A stretch of 41,149 nt of DNA. Source: an uncultured Lachnospiraceae bacterium. GTDB taxonomy: Bacteria > Bacillota > Clostridia > Lachnospirales > Lachnospiraceae. The stretch lies in the NCBI GenBank assembly GCA_902776305.1, contig CACYPS010000039.1, forward strand, positions 1-41,149, read 5' to 3'. Below the pieces are notes generated by a model. That model did no database searches. It was given only the letters and a program-made list of their open reading frames with translations, and had not been told where the DNA came from. The translations under genes and the position numbers were made by a program. Below are positions 26,353-35,466 of this stretch, piece by piece (positions within the stretch are counted from its first letter, which is position 1; each line of letters starts with the position of its first letter).

Positions 26353-27668
26353 TGTTCAAAACGATAGCTGACGCATTCAGGGTTAAGGATATAAGACGTA
26401 GGATCTGGTTTATCCTTTTATGCATGCTGGTTATTCGTCTGGGCTCCCAGATACCTGTACCGGGTGTTAACAGAGACTATTTTGCTGAGTGGTTCGCTGC
26501 TCAGACCGGCGATGCATTCAATTTCTTTGATGCTTTTACTGGCGGTTCATTCTCCAGTATGTCGATTCTGGCACTTTCCATTACACCGTACATCACATCT
26601 TCAATCATAATTCAGTTATTAACCATCGCCATTCCCGCACTCGAAGAGATGCAGCGGGATGGCGAGGATGGAAGAAAGAAACTTACAGCAATCACCCGTT
26701 ATCTCACGGTCGGCCTTTCCCTCTTCGAATCCATCGCTATGACGATCGGTTTCGGCAACCAGGGACTTGTTCCGAATCTTGATTTTGCAAAGGGAGTTGT
26801 TGTGGTAACCTGCCTCACAGCCGGTTCTTCCTTCCTTATGTGGATAGGTGAGCAGATGACCGAAAAGGGTATCGGAAACGGTATCTCCATGGTTCTTTTG
26901 ATCAACATCCTGTCCAGAGTTCCGAACGATATGGTTTCTCTCTATGAGCAGTTCGTAAAGGGAAAGACGATCGCAAGGGGCGGACTTGCCGGACTGATTA
27001 TTCTTGCTATCATCGTATGCATGGTAGTGATGGTCCTCATTCTGAATGGGGCACAAAGAAACATTCCGGTACAGTACTCAAAGAAAATGGTCGGACGCCG
27101 CATGGTAGGCGGCCAGGCAACACACATTCCGCTTAAAGTTAATACAGCGGGCGTTATTCCGGTAATCTTTGCATCATCGATCATGTCCTTCCCGGGCATC
27201 ATCGCTACATTTGCGGGAAAATCGAATGCGACTGGTTGGCTCGGCACACTTCTGGCTATTCTGAGTTCAAATAACTGGTTTGATTTTACACATCCGATTT
27301 ATAGTATCGGACTGATTCTGTATATTGTACTTGTAATCTTCTTTGCGTATTTCTATACGTCAATCACGTTCAATCCGCTTGAGGTTGCAGACAATATGAA
27401 GAAGCAGGGCGGTTTTATTCCGGGCATCCGTCCGGGCAGACCGACTTCCGACTATCTGACACAGCTGCTTAACTACATCATCTTCATTGGTGCCTGCGGT
27501 CTTGTCATAGTCGCGATCATACCATTTTTCTTTAACGGTGTATTTAATGCCAGCGTTTCCTTTGGCGGTACTTCAATCATCATTATCGTAGGCGTAATCC
27601 TTGAAACGGTTAAGCAGATCGAGTCCATGATGGTCGTAAGAAATTACAAGGGATTCCTTAACTCATAA
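26352..27668 (+). CDS. secY: Preprotein translocase subunit SecY
   Basis: 438 residues with ten membrane segments. Forms the protein-conducting channel of the inner membrane. Seen: RRIWFILLCMLVIRLGSQIP (helix 1), the plug region after GGSFSSMSILALSITPYITS, GVIPVIFASSIMSFPG and the cytoplasmic loop NPLEVADNMKKQGGFIPGIR. ATG 26352 overlaps the rplO TGA, the usual coupling. A hairpin and new promoter-like sequence follow. Confidence 0.98.
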   Translation: MFKTIADAFRVKDIRRRIWFILLCMLVIRLGSQIPVPGVNRDYFAEWFAAQTGDAFNFFDAFTGGSFSSMSILALSITPYITSSIIIQLLTIAIPALEEMQRDGEDGRKKLTAITRYLTVGLSLFESIAMTIGFGNQGLVPNLDFAKGVVVVTCLTAGSSFLMWIGEQMTEKGIGNGISMVLLINILSRVPNDMVSLYEQFVKGKTIARGGLAGLIILAIIVCMVVMVLILNGAQRNIPVQYSKKMVGRRMVGGQATHIPLKVNTAGVIPVIFASSIMSFPGIIATFAGKSNATGWLGTLLAILSSNNWFDFTHPIYSIGLILYIVLVIFFAYFYTSITFNPLEVADNMKKQGGFIPGIRPGRPTSDYLTQLLNYIIFIGACGLVIVAIIPFFFNGVFNASVSFGGTSIIIIVGVILETVKQIESMMVVRNYKGFLNS

Positions 27669-27679
27669 TCAAATTATAA

Positions 27680-27726
27680 GGGGACAGCTTGAATCAAAGA
27701 ATTGATTTGAGGCGTCCCCATATCTT
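27680..27726 (+). terminator. Hairpin after secY
   Basis: Long stem GGGGAC / GTCCCC (27680-27685/27714-27719) continued inside by CTTGAATCAA/TTGATTTGAG with loop AGAA, then ATATCTTTATT. Probably a partial terminator between secY and adk; a TATAAT at 27748-27753 downstream (poor -35 TTTATT, 17 bases before) may restart transcription. Confidence 0.6.
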
Positions 27727-27821
27727 TATTCTGATTGAAAAATCCTGTATAATAGGAGATAATAAGTCATCGAGATAAGAGGTCTTTGGGCCTTGGGACG
27801 ATTCATTTAGGAGGTAAAGAT

Positions 27822-28466
27822 ATGAAGGTCATTATGCTTGGAGCACCGGGAGCAGGAAAAGGAACACAGGCAGTTCGCGTAGCTTCTGCTTATCAGATTC
27901 CGCACATCTCTACAGGCGACATATTCCGCGCTAATATTAAGGGCGGTACAGAACTCGGCAAAAAAGCGAAAGAGTACATGGACGCCGGAAACCTTGTGCC
28001 GGATGAACTCGTATGCGATCTTGTTGTTGACAGAATCAAGAAAGAAGACTGCAAGAACGGTTATGTTCTTGACGGATTCCCGCGAACAATTCCGCAGGCT
28101 GAAGCGCTTGACAAGGCAGTGGAAGCCATCGGAGAAAAAGTTGATTTCGCAGTTAACATCGATGTTCCGGACGAAGCTATCATCACCCGTATGTCCGGCA
28201 GACGTGCATGCCTCACATGTGGCGCTACCTATCATATCGAATACAATCCTCCGAAGAAAGCTGACATCTGTGATACCTGCGGATCCGCTCTCGTACTTCG
28301 CGAGGACGACAAGCCGGAGACCGTCAAGACCCGCTTAAACGTGTATCATGAGCAGACACAGCCTCTGATTGATTATTATACTGGTAAGAACATTCTGGTG
28401 ACGGTCGACGGCACACAGAATATGGATAAGGTGTTCTCCGACATTAAGGCATTGCTCGGGGAATAA
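27822..28466 (+). CDS. adk: Adenylate kinase, zinc LID form
   Basis: 214 residues from ATG 27822, set by AGGAGG at 27809-27814. Converts ATP + AMP to two ADP. P-loop [10 protein letters not shown] at 7-16, AMP site [18 protein letters not shown], and a LID with four zinc Cys (CLTCGATYH and CDTCGSAL). In most Firmicutes map follows; here infA comes next after 54 bases. Confidence 0.97.
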   Translation: MKVIMLGAPGAGKGTQAVRVASAYQIPHISTGDIFRANIKGGTELGKKAKEYMDAGNLVPDELVCDLVVDRIKKEDCKNGYVLDGFPRTIPQAEALDKAVEAIGEKVDFAVNIDVPDEAIITRMSGRRACLTCGATYHIEYNPPKKADICDTCGSALVLREDDKPETVKTRLNVYHEQTQPLIDYYTGKNILVTVDGTQNMDKVFSDIKALLGE

Positions 28467-28520
28467 AGGTGTATCGTAAGAAAGGGGCCGGGAGCTTCTT
28501 TCCGTTAGGAGGATATGTAA

Positions 28521-28739
28521 ATGGCAAAAGCAGATGCAATTGAAGTAGAAGGCGTTGTCCTTGAAAAATTGCCGAATGCAATGTTCAAAGTTGAACTTCA
28601 GAATAAGCATGTAGTTCTTGCACACATCAGCGGCAAGCTCAGAATGAACTTTATCAGGATTTTGCCGGGGGATAAGGTTACGATTGAGCTCTCTCCGTAT
28701 GATCTTGACAAGGGTCGAATTATCTGGAGAGATAAGTGA
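28521..28739 (+). CDS. infA: Translation initiation factor IF-1
   Basis: 72 residues, S1/OB fold: [40 protein letters not shown] and KGRIIWRDK. Binds the A-site during initiation. TAGGAGG precedes ATG 28521. Followed by a 409-base gap carrying a palindromic element and a new promoter. Confidence 0.98.
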   Translation: MAKADAIEVEGVVLEKLPNAMFKVELQNKHVVLAHISGKLRMNFIRILPGDKVTIELSPYDLDKGRIIWRDK

Positions 28740-28764
28740 AAAAGACTTTCCATTAAATTAATTC

Positions 28765-28977
28765 TAAGCTTCTAATCTGAAGTGACAGAGCTGTCTCATC
28801 ATTATAAAATGCATCGTCGGGACGCTTTCGCTCGGTCTCGCTGGCAGCGGTACTAATAAAAATTCATCGCTAAAGCTCGAATTTTTAAAGTACCGGCCGC
28901 TCGACGACGCCCTCCGTTCGCATTTTAAATGATATCGACAGCATTTTATAAGGAAGCGTGAAGATTAGGCCAGCTTA
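28765..28977. repeat. Large nested palindromic element between infA and rpmJ
   Basis: Three levels of inverted repeat share one centre: TAAGCT-TCTAATCT with AGATTAG-gcc-AGCTTA (28765-28778/28962-28977); ATCATTATAAAATGC with GCATTTTAAATGAT (28798-28812/28920-28933); GCGGTACTAATAAAAATTC with GAATTTTTAAAGTACCGGCC (28847-28865/28879-28898). The right part of the gap before the promoter (28978-29060) is AT-rich without features. No ORF. It looks like a miniature mobile or intergenic repeat; no second copy is in this window. Confidence 0.65.
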
Positions 28978-29066
28978 AAGTTCCGTTAGTGAAAACGGAT
29001 CAATGGAAAGGCTGAGAGAAAAGAGAAATTTAAGCTAAATAAATACATAAATATTTAAAAAAGTTC

Positions 29067-29095
29067 TTGCAAAAGAGTCCGCATAGTAGTATTCT
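29067..29095 (+). promoter_or_regulatory. Promoter of rpmJ and the alpha operon (TTGCAA-17-TATTCT)
   Basis: TTGCAA (29067-29072), 17 bases, TATTCT (29090-29095). The -10 lies in the loop of a hairpin, and the -35 has the same TTGCA form as the S10 promoter at 16670. Confidence 0.55.
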
Positions 29096-29110
29096 ATTAT
29101 GCGGACTTTT
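29076..29110 (+). terminator. Terminator hairpin overlapping the rpmJ promoter
   Basis: Stem AGTCCGCATA/TATGCGGACT (10 bp) followed by TTTTG. It would end transcripts arriving from infA, while those starting at the embedded promoter lack the left arm and escape it. Confidence 0.65.
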
Positions 29111-29148
29111 GTGCGCGACAGCGCAGTTTTCGGAAAGGAGGTTTAAAT

Positions 29149-29262
29149 ATGAAGGTTAGATCTTCCGTAAAACCAATATGTGAGAAGTGCAAAGTCATCA
29201 AGAGGAAGGGCTCTATCAGAATCATCTGTGAGAACCCGAAACACAAGCAGAGACAGGGCTGA
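29149..29262 (+). CDS. rpmJ: 50S ribosomal protein L36, zinc form
   Basis: 37 residues: [20 protein letters not shown] ... ending KHKQRQG. Zinc ligands C11, C14, C27 and H32 are all present. GGAAAGGAGG precedes ATG 29149. Usually sits between infA and rpsM as here. Its stop is followed by a 280-base leader-like gap. Confidence 0.97.
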   Translation: MKVRSSVKPICEKCKVIKRKGSIRIICENPKHKQRQG

Positions 29263-29542
29263 TAAAAAGAAGTTATTAAGCTATCTACAGTCTGTAGCGC
29301 GGCTGCACAGACTTTAGGACTATATATCAGCGAATGAGCCGATAATAGTGCTTAATACCGGTACGCGTCATCAATTTGTACCGGAAAGGTCGTACATGAA
29401 TGTGTGCGACTGGGCTTCTTCATTCCCGAGGCGAAAGCCAAGGGCCGGCAATGCAGCAATGTATATGTCGCGGGCCCCAGTTAGGAAACTAGTAAACAGT
29501 AACAAAGAAACAAAAAGAAACTCAAGTTTTGGAGGAAAAACA
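29263..29542 (+). promoter_or_regulatory. Folded region before rpsM (candidate S4-type control RNA)
   Basis: Contains at least three good hairpins: AGTCTGT/ACAGACT (29289-29295/29307-29313), CCGGTAC/GTACCGG (29358-29364/29378-29384) and GTCGTACA/TGTGCGAC (29389-29396/29403-29410), then a GGGCC...GGGCCC pairing region. In E. coli S4 represses its operon through a pseudoknot just before rpsM; this region is placed alike, but homology is not claimed. An open frame crosses it (from 29348) but has no ribosome site of its own and no family likeness. Confidence 0.45.
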
Positions 29543-29911
29543 ATGGCTCGTTTAGCTGGTGTTGATTTACCAAGAGACAAGCGTGTTGAGATCGGACTTA
29601 CCTACATCTACGGAATCGGCAGAACAACTTCTAACAGAATCCTTAAAGATGCAAACGTAAACCCGGATACACGCGTACGTGATCTTACTGACGAAGAAGT
29701 AGCTCGCATCAAAGAAGTTATCGATGAGACCTGCATCGTAGAAGGTGATCTCCGTCGTGAAGTAGCCATGAACATCAAGCGTCTTACAGAAATCGGATGC
29801 TACAGAGGAATCCGTCATAGAAAAGGACTCCCGGTTCGTGGTCAGAACACAAAGAATAATGCTAGAACTCGCAAGGGTCCGAAGCGTACTGTCGCAAATA
29901 AGAAGAAGTAA
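29543..29911 (+). CDS. rpsM: 30S ribosomal protein S13
   Basis: 122 residues from ATG 29543 (GGAGG at 29531-29535). [20 protein letters not shown] start, [12 protein letters not shown] helix-hairpin-helix, and the basic tail [20 protein letters not shown] that reaches the P-site. First gene of the alpha part after the folded leader. Confidence 0.98.
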   Translation: MARLAGVDLPRDKRVEIGLTYIYGIGRTTSNRILKDANVNPDTRVRDLTDEEVARIKEVIDETCIVEGDLRREVAMNIKRLTEIGCYRGIRHRKGLPVRGQNTKNNARTRKGPKRTVANKKK

Positions 29912-29941
29912 TAGAATCGAAAGGAAAGTAGGTTAGTTTTT

Positions 29942-30340
29942 ATGGCTAAGGTACAGAGAAGGCAGACCGGCGGTAAGCGCAAGGTCAAGAAAAACGTTGA
30001 ACATGGACAGGCACACATCCAGTCAAGCTTTAACAACACAATCGTTACACTGACTGATGCTAAGGGCAATGCTCTTTCATGGGCATCCGCAGGTGGTCTG
30101 GGATTCCGCGGTTCAAGGAAATCTACTCCCTACGCTGCACAGATGGCAGCTGAGACAGCAACTAAGGCTGCACTTGTTCACGGCCTTAAGACTGTTGAAG
30201 TATACGTAAAGGGACCGGGTTCGGGAAGAGAAGCAGCAATTCGTGCATTATCAGCATCAGGTCTTCAGGTAGTTTCTATCGAAGACGTAACACCGGTGCC
30301 GCACAATGGTTGCCGCCCGCCGAAACGCAGAAGAGTATAA
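29942..30340 (+). CDS. rpsK: 30S ribosomal protein S11
   Basis: 132 residues; [40 protein letters not shown] and the end [16 protein letters not shown] are typical. Platform protein at the mRNA exit, near the Shine-Dalgarno helix. AAAGGAAAG precedes ATG 29942. Confidence 0.98.
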   Translation: MAKVQRRQTGGKRKVKKNVEHGQAHIQSSFNNTIVTLTDAKGNALSWASAGGLGFRGSRKSTPYAAQMAAETATKAALVHGLKTVEVYVKGPGSGREAAIRALSASGLQVVSIEDVTPVPHNGCRPPKRRRV

Positions 30341-30380
30341 CTTAAGTAGCTAAGATAGTTATTAGGAGGTCCATTAGAAA

Positions 30381-30983
30381 ATGGCAGTAAATAGAGTTCC
30401 ATATCTTAAGAGATGCAGATCACTCGGAATTGAGCCGACAGTTCTTGGCATTGATAAGAAGTCTACACGTGAGCTTAAGAGAAGCAGCCGCAAAATTTCC
30501 GAATATGGTCAGCAGCTCCGTGAGAAACAGAAAGCAAAATTCATCTACGGCGTTCTTGAGAAGCCGTTCAGAAACTACTACGAGAAAGCAGACCGCATGA
30601 AGGGCATGACCGGTGAAAACCTTATGGCTATGCTCGAGCTTCGTCTTGACAACGTACTGTTCCGTCTGGGCTTTGCCCGCACAAGACGTGAAGCACGTCA
30701 GATCGTAGATCACAAGCATGTACTTGTAAACGGCAAGTGCGTCAACATTCCGTCTTACCAGGTCAAGCCCGGTGACAAGATCGAGATCAAAGAGAAGAAG
30801 CAGTCTTCTGCAAGATACAAAGCTGAGAACGGTATCCTCGCTGCTACAGCCGGACGTGCTGTTCCGGAATGGCTTGAGGCTGACGCTGAGCATCTTTGCG
30901 GCGTTGTTAAGGAAGTTCCTTCAAGAGACGTCATTGATGTTCCGGTCAACGAAATGCTTATCGTCGAGTTGTATTCTAAGTAA
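30381..30983 (+). CDS. rpsD: 30S ribosomal protein S4 (zinc-free form)
   Basis: 200 residues. [20 protein letters not shown] start without the four-Cys zinc site; S4 RNA-binding domain about 90-150 ([37 protein letters not shown]). Assembly initiator of the small subunit and, in several bacteria, a translational repressor of its own operon. In Bacillus rpsD is elsewhere; its place here is the common order for Clostridia. TTAGGAGG precedes the start. Confidence 0.98.
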   Translation: MAVNRVPYLKRCRSLGIEPTVLGIDKKSTRELKRSSRKISEYGQQLREKQKAKFIYGVLEKPFRNYYEKADRMKGMTGENLMAMLELRLDNVLFRLGFARTRREARQIVDHKHVLVNGKCVNIPSYQVKPGDKIEIKEKKQSSARYKAENGILAATAGRAVPEWLEADAEHLCGVVKEVPSRDVIDVPVNEMLIVELYSK

Positions 30984-31040
30984 TAAGTAGAGAGACCTTT
31001 ACCCCTCAACCAGCAGTTATTCCAAAGGAGGGAATACTTA

Positions 31041-32000
31041 GTGTTTGATTTTAATAAGCCGAAGATTACAGTTGCGGAAATATCCGATGATAAGAAATTT
31101 GGCAGATTTGTAGTCGAGCCTCTGGAGAGAGGATATGGCACTACACTCGGAAACTCTCTCAGAAGAATCATGCTTTCTTCGCTTCCGGGTGCTGCGGTCA
31201 GCCAGGTCAAGATTGAAGGCGTTCTTCATGAATTCAGCCCGATCCCGGGTGTGAAGGAGGACGTCACAGAGATTATTCTTAATCTTAAGAGCCTTGCTAT
31301 TCGCAACAGTTCTGAGACGGATGAGCCGAAAACCGCATATATCGAATATGAAGGTGAAGGCGTTGTCCATGCTTCCGATATTCAGGTAGATTCCGATATC
31401 GAGATCATGAATCCGGATCAGGTAATTGCAACTCTGAATGGCGGTCCTGAATCCAGGATCTACATCGAGATGACAATTACAAAGGGCCGTGGTTATATTA
31501 GTGCCGATAAAGGTAAGTCTGATGATCAGCCGATTGGCGTCATTGCTGTAGATTCCATCTACACACCGGTCGAGCGTGTTAACATGACAGTTGAGAACAC
31601 ACGTGTTGGACAGCAGACAGACTTTGACAAGCTCACACTTGATGTCTGGACCAAGGGAACAATGAATCCCGAGGAGGCAGTGAGCCTTGCAGCGAAGGTC
31701 CTGAGCGAACACCTGAAACTCTTCATCGATCTGACAGAGACAGCTAAGACTGCAGAAGTCATGATTGAGAAAGAGGATAATGAGAAAGAGAAGGTTCTCG
31801 AGATGAATATCGACGAACTGGAACTTTCCGTCAGATCTTACAACTGCTTGAAGAGAGCAGGCATCAATACAGTTGAAGAACTGTGTAATAAGACTTCCGA
31901 AGATATGATGAAGGTCCGCAACCTCGGACGTAAGTCACTTGAAGAAGTTCTTGCAAAACTGAAAGAACTCGGCCTTTCACTGAAACCGAGTGAAGACTGA
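31041..32000 (+). CDS. rpoA: RNA polymerase alpha subunit
   Basis: 319 residues from GTG 31041 (AAAGGAGGG at 31024-31032). N-terminal dimerisation/assembly domain ([34 protein letters not shown]) and C-terminal domain about 252-312 with two helix-hairpin-helix motifs ([36 protein letters not shown]) for promoter UP elements and activators. Confidence 0.98.
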   Translation: MFDFNKPKITVAEISDDKKFGRFVVEPLERGYGTTLGNSLRRIMLSSLPGAAVSQVKIEGVLHEFSPIPGVKEDVTEIILNLKSLAIRNSSETDEPKTAYIEYEGEGVVHASDIQVDSDIEIMNPDQVIATLNGGPESRIYIEMTITKGRGYISADKGKSDDQPIGVIAVDSIYTPVERVNMTVENTRVGQQTDFDKLTLDVWTKGTMNPEEAVSLAAKVLSEHLKLFIDLTETAKTAEVMIEKEDNEKEKVLEMNIDELELSVRSYNCLKRAGINTVEELCNKTSEDMMKVRNLGRKSLEEVLAKLKELGLSLKPSED

Positions 32001-32076
32001 AATTACCGCGGATAAAAGCGCCCGTCAGTAAGACCGAAGAGTATGGCGTCAGCGTTCCGCAGATTGGAGAATAAGA

Positions 32077-32613
32077 ATGTCCGGTTACAGAAAACTCAGC
32101 AGAACAGCTGCACAGAGAAAAGCATTACTGAGAAATCAGGTTACACAGCTGCTTTACAACGGCAAAATCGTAACAACAGAGTCCAAAGCTAAAGAAGTCC
32201 AGAAGATCGCTGAAGGCTTTATCGCACTCGCAGTCAAGGAAAAGGACAACTTTGAGACAGTTACCGTTAAGGCTAAGGTTGCACGCAAGGATGCCAATGG
32301 CAAGCGTGTCAAGGAAGTTGTAAACGGAAAGAAAGCAACAGTATTTGATGAAGTCGACAAGGAAATCCAGAGAGATCTTCCGTCCAGACTGAACGCAAGA
32401 AGAAAGATGCTCGCTTACTTCTATCCGATCACTGAAGTTCCGGAAGAAGGCAAGGGACGCAAGAGAAACACCAAGAAGGTTGATCTTCCGAAGAAGATGT
32501 TCGAGGAAGTTGCACCGAAGTATGTAAACCGCAACGGTGGCTACACACGTATCGTAAAGATCGGCCAGCGCAAGGGAGATGCAGCTATGGAAGTTCTTCT
32601 TGAGCTTGTATAA
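32077..32613 (+). CDS. rplQ: 50S ribosomal protein L17, long form
   Basis: 178 residues against about 120-130 in most bacteria. The N-terminal 65 residues ([40 protein letters not shown]) and the C-terminal end ([20 protein letters not shown]) are standard; a charged insert of about 55 residues (about 70-135) lies between. Such long L17 forms are, to my knowledge, common in Lachnospiraceae. Last gene of the cluster, closed by a strong terminator. Confidence 0.96.
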   Translation: MSGYRKLSRTAAQRKALLRNQVTQLLYNGKIVTTESKAKEVQKIAEGFIALAVKEKDNFETVTVKAKVARKDANGKRVKEVVNGKKATVFDEVDKEIQRDLPSRLNARRKMLAYFYPITEVPEEGKGRKRNTKKVDLPKKMFEEVAPKYVNRNGGYTRIVKIGQRKGDAAMEVLLELV

Positions 32614-32628
32614 TCAATGAAATGTTGG

Positions 32629-32682
32629 GTGAGGCTATAGATCCGGGGTTAAATGCCGGGGGTCGATGGCCTCACTTTCTTT
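32629..32682 (+). terminator. Terminator of the ribosomal cluster
   Basis: GTGAGGC/GCCTCAC outer stem (32629-32635/32669-32675) with an inner ATCCGG.../CCGGGGGT stem, followed by TTTCTTT. 16 bases after the rplQ stop. Confidence 0.8.
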
Positions 32683-32697
32683 ATGCTCTGTTATTGC

Positions 32698-32836
32698 TTC
32701 ATTTTCTGATGCGCAGCCAGTATTCCATCATTCCTGATGCTCGGATTGCATTTCATTTTCTGGTGCGCTGCCAGTATTCCATCACTCCTGATGCATGGAT
32801 TGCGTTTCATTTTCTTATGCACTGTCTGTACGTCAC
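32698..32836. repeat. 54-bp tandem repeat, about 2.5 copies
   Basis: Copies begin at 32698, 32752 and 32806, each with TTCATTTTCT followed by TGCGC..GCCAGTATTCCATCA in the first two; the third is partial and diverged. It is in the 360-base gap between rplQ and the amidase gene, upstream of the amidase promoter. The reading frame across it is open but has no ribosome site and begins inside a terminator, so I take it as non-coding. Confidence 0.75.
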
Positions 32837-32852
32837 TTTATATATGCTTTGT

Positions 32853-32881
32853 TTGTATCCTCAATTACTTTGTGATAGAAT
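32853..32881 (+). promoter_or_regulatory. Promoter of the amidase gene
   Basis: TTGTAT (32853-32858), 17 bases, TAGAAT (32876-32881) with extended -10 TGA before it. Start near 32888 leaves a leader of about 86 nt. Confidence 0.55.
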
Positions 32882-32973
32882 GTTATATCCGATGCGCATT
32901 CCCGTGCATGCATCAGAAACGGCTTCTTCATGGAGCGTGTCGTAATATGGAGAAAGTACAAAGAGAGGTAACT

Positions 32974-35454
32974 ATGAAAACAGGAAAAAAGCTCATGGCC
33001 ATACTTATTATGGCAACACTTCTCATCCCGCAAAGTGTCTACGGCGCAGACATTCTTTCCGAAAATGTGGTTGGTGCGCAGGCAGTTTCCGATGAGAGCA
33101 GGGTATCCATGAATCCGGACAAGGCAGCCGCCGAGACCATCGCCTCTGAGGACGCAAAAGAAGCAACTGAGAGCATTTCGTCGGCGACGGAAGAAAGTTC
33201 CGATAAGCTATCTGAAGGCGCAGATGCGGCATCAGACGAAGCAGCTGCGGCAGAGAATGATATTGTTTCGGAGGCCGATAAGACTTCCGAGAAAACGGTA
33301 TCCGGGAAAGAAGATGCTGCAGATGACAACAAAAAAGACAGCTCAGCAAAAGAAGATGCAGAGAAAGACGATGTGAAGAAGGACGATTCCGCGGCGGACA
33401 GTTCTCTTGCAGACAGTTCCGTGACAGATCTCGCTCCGCTTGAAGAGGAGAAAGACGAGATGGAGGAGGTCGTCGGAGCAGGGGCTCCTGCGAACGATGC
33501 GAAGCTTGAGACGGGTGTGTATTGCATTTGCATGAAACAGAATTATAAGAATTTCCTCGGAAGCGAGGGAAATGTTGAGACACACCGCGCAAATATCCAA
33601 ATCGTTGAGAAGAACTACTCCAAAAAGCAGTGCTGGGTCATTACGGCACTCGGAAACGGAAGATATTCCATCTGGAATCTCTCATCCGGTATGGCACTCG
33701 GTATTGTGGGCATTACACCGAAGCAGAATGCAAACATCTGCCAGTTCAGACGCCACTACAAAAACGTAGCACAGTTCTATATCAGGAAGACAACGGACGG
33801 TGCGGTCATAATTCAGCCGGTCGGAGGTACATTTGTCCTTGCTGCGACATCTGCTGATGTTAAACCAGGCGTTGATGTCCGCCTTACAAAGTACACGGCA
33901 CAGATGGAAGCAAAATGGAGATGTGTCAAGACCACATCCATGCCTGCCGCTGACGCAACGTATACGATCCGCTCCAAGCTGGATGATTCTAAATACCTGA
34001 GTATAGAGGGCGGTGCCAAGACCTCCGGAGCGAACTGTATTCTGAGCGGCACGTCTGCCGGAAAATATGTGACCATATATTCCACAGCAGCCGACAAACG
34101 TATGATTCGTCCGACGTGTTCCAATTTCACGCTGAATGTTTACAGCAATATGCAGAACGGCAGCAATGTCAAACAGTACAAGATAACCAACTCGGTACGT
34201 CAGTTCTGGAAATTTAACGACGAGGGCAACGGTTATTATTCCATCCGATTGGCCAGCGACACCAGTATGGCTTTGGATGTCGCCGGAGGGACCGCTAAAG
34301 ATGGAGCCAACATTCAGGTCTATAAATTCAACGGGTCCGATGCACAGCTCTTCTCACTGGAGAAAGTCGATGCGAGCCGGATTCTCCCGAACGGCTACTA
34401 TGCCATGAAATCCTCCGCGAACACGAAGATGGCAGTCGAGATAGCGAACAATTCGAAGAGCAGCGGAGCAAATGTTCAGCTCGGCACCTACAACAACCGC
34501 AACAAGCAGAAATTCTACATCTCTTACGCGGGAAGCGGTCTGTATTACATTAAAAATGTAAGATCCCTGCTGAACCTCGATGTTGCCGGCGCAAATAAAG
34601 CGAACGGGACGAATGTATGGCAATACACGAGAAACACCACGAACGCTCAGAAATGGAAGCCGGTAGGATCCTTAGGCGTATTTTGTCTCAAGTCTGCCCT
34701 GGGCGATGTTGCGATGGACTGCAACGCGGGCTCAACGGCTCCGGGAACGAACATTCAGATCTATGCGATCAATAACACGAACGCGCAGAAATTCCGGCTT
34801 GCACCTGTATCCATCAGCGCGGAGAAAGAGTTCACGGTCGCGATCGACGCCGGACACCAGCGTCATCAGAATACCGGCAGAGAGCCGATCGGGCCGGGTT
34901 CCTCGACAATGAAGCAGAAAGTAAGTTCCGGTACCGACGGGCGTTATTCCGGACTCAACGAATACGAGCTGAATCTGCAGGTTTCTCTCAAACTTCAGGC
35001 AGAGCTTGAAAAGAGAGGCTACAACGTATTTATGGTCCGCACAACGCACGACGTAAATATCAGCAACGCCGAGAGGGCTCAGATGGCGGCGAACGCCGGC
35101 GCTGACATTTTCCTAAGAATTCATGCAAATGGTGCCGACAGCTCCTCTGTCCGCGGCGCGCTGAACTATATGCCGTCGTCATCTAACCCGTATCTGTCAC
35201 CATCTGTGATCGCAGGAAGCCAGAGGCTTGCGAGAGTCGTACTGGATTCATACTGTGCAGCTACGGGAATACCGAATCTCGGACTTCTTACCGGGGATGA
35301 TATGACCGGAATCAACTGGGCGAAGATGCCGGTTACGATCGTGGAGATGGGCTTTATGTCCAACAGGACGGATGACCTGTACATGGCGTCAGCTTCGGGC
35401 CAGGCGCAGATCGTGCAGGGAATTGCGAACGGCGTAGATAAATACTTTGGCTGA
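32974..35454 (+). CDS. Secreted N-acetylmuramoyl-L-alanine amidase with ricin-type lectin domains
   Basis: 826 residues from ATG 32974. Signal peptide 1-24/25 (KKLMAILIMATLLIPQSVYG), then a Glu/Ser/Ala-rich disordered linker to about 175, three ricin-B-like lectin domains (about 178-315, 320-465, 468-612) with repeated GANIQVYKFNGSDAQLF-type QxW-like segments, and a C-terminal Amidase_3 domain from 620. Zinc ligands H628 (AIDAGHQ), E663 (GLNEYELN), H717 (LRIHANG) and catalytic E791 (TIVEMGFMSN) are in place. It cleaves the MurNAc-L-Ala bond of peptidoglycan; the lectin part may bind wall sugars. ATG 32947 in frame would spoil the signal peptide start. Confidence 0.92.
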   Translation: MKTGKKLMAILIMATLLIPQSVYGADILSENVVGAQAVSDESRVSMNPDKAAAETIASEDAKEATESISSATEESSDKLSEGADAASDEAAAAENDIVSEADKTSEKTVSGKEDAADDNKKDSSAKEDAEKDDVKKDDSAADSSLADSSVTDLAPLEEEKDEMEEVVGAGAPANDAKLETGVYCICMKQNYKNFLGSEGNVETHRANIQIVEKNYSKKQCWVITALGNGRYSIWNLSSGMALGIVGITPKQNANICQFRRHYKNVAQFYIRKTTDGAVIIQPVGGTFVLAATSADVKPGVDVRLTKYTAQMEAKWRCVKTTSMPAADATYTIRSKLDDSKYLSIEGGAKTSGANCILSGTSAGKYVTIYSTAADKRMIRPTCSNFTLNVYSNMQNGSNVKQYKITNSVRQFWKFNDEGNGYYSIRLASDTSMALDVAGGTAKDGANIQVYKFNGSDAQLFSLEKVDASRILPNGYYAMKSSANTKMAVEIANNSKSSGANVQLGTYNNRNKQKFYISYAGSGLYYIKNVRSLLNLDVAGANKANGTNVWQYTRNTTNAQKWKPVGSLGVFCLKSALGDVAMDCNAGSTAPGTNIQIYAINNTNAQKFRLAPVSISAEKEFTVAIDAGHQRHQNTGREPIGPGSSTMKQKVSSGTDGRYSGLNEYELNLQVSLKLQAELEKRGYNVFMVRTTHDVNISNAERAQMAANAGADIFLRIHANGADSSSVRGALNYMPSSSNPYLSPSVIAGSQRLARVVLDSYCAATGIPNLGLLTGDDMTGINWAKMPVTIVEMGFMSNRTDDLYMASASGQAQIVQGIANGVDKYFG

Positions 35455-35466
35455 TAAAAAGTGATA

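Noticed and set aside
29348-29542. 65-residue N-terminal extension of S13
   Set aside because: S13 begins [10 protein letters not shown] in all families known to me and a GGAGG lies right before ATG 29543; the upstream part is leader.
32622-32945. 107-codon open frame between rplQ and the amidase
   Set aside because: Begins before and runs through the rplQ terminator, lacks a ribosome site, and consists mainly of the 54-bp repeat.
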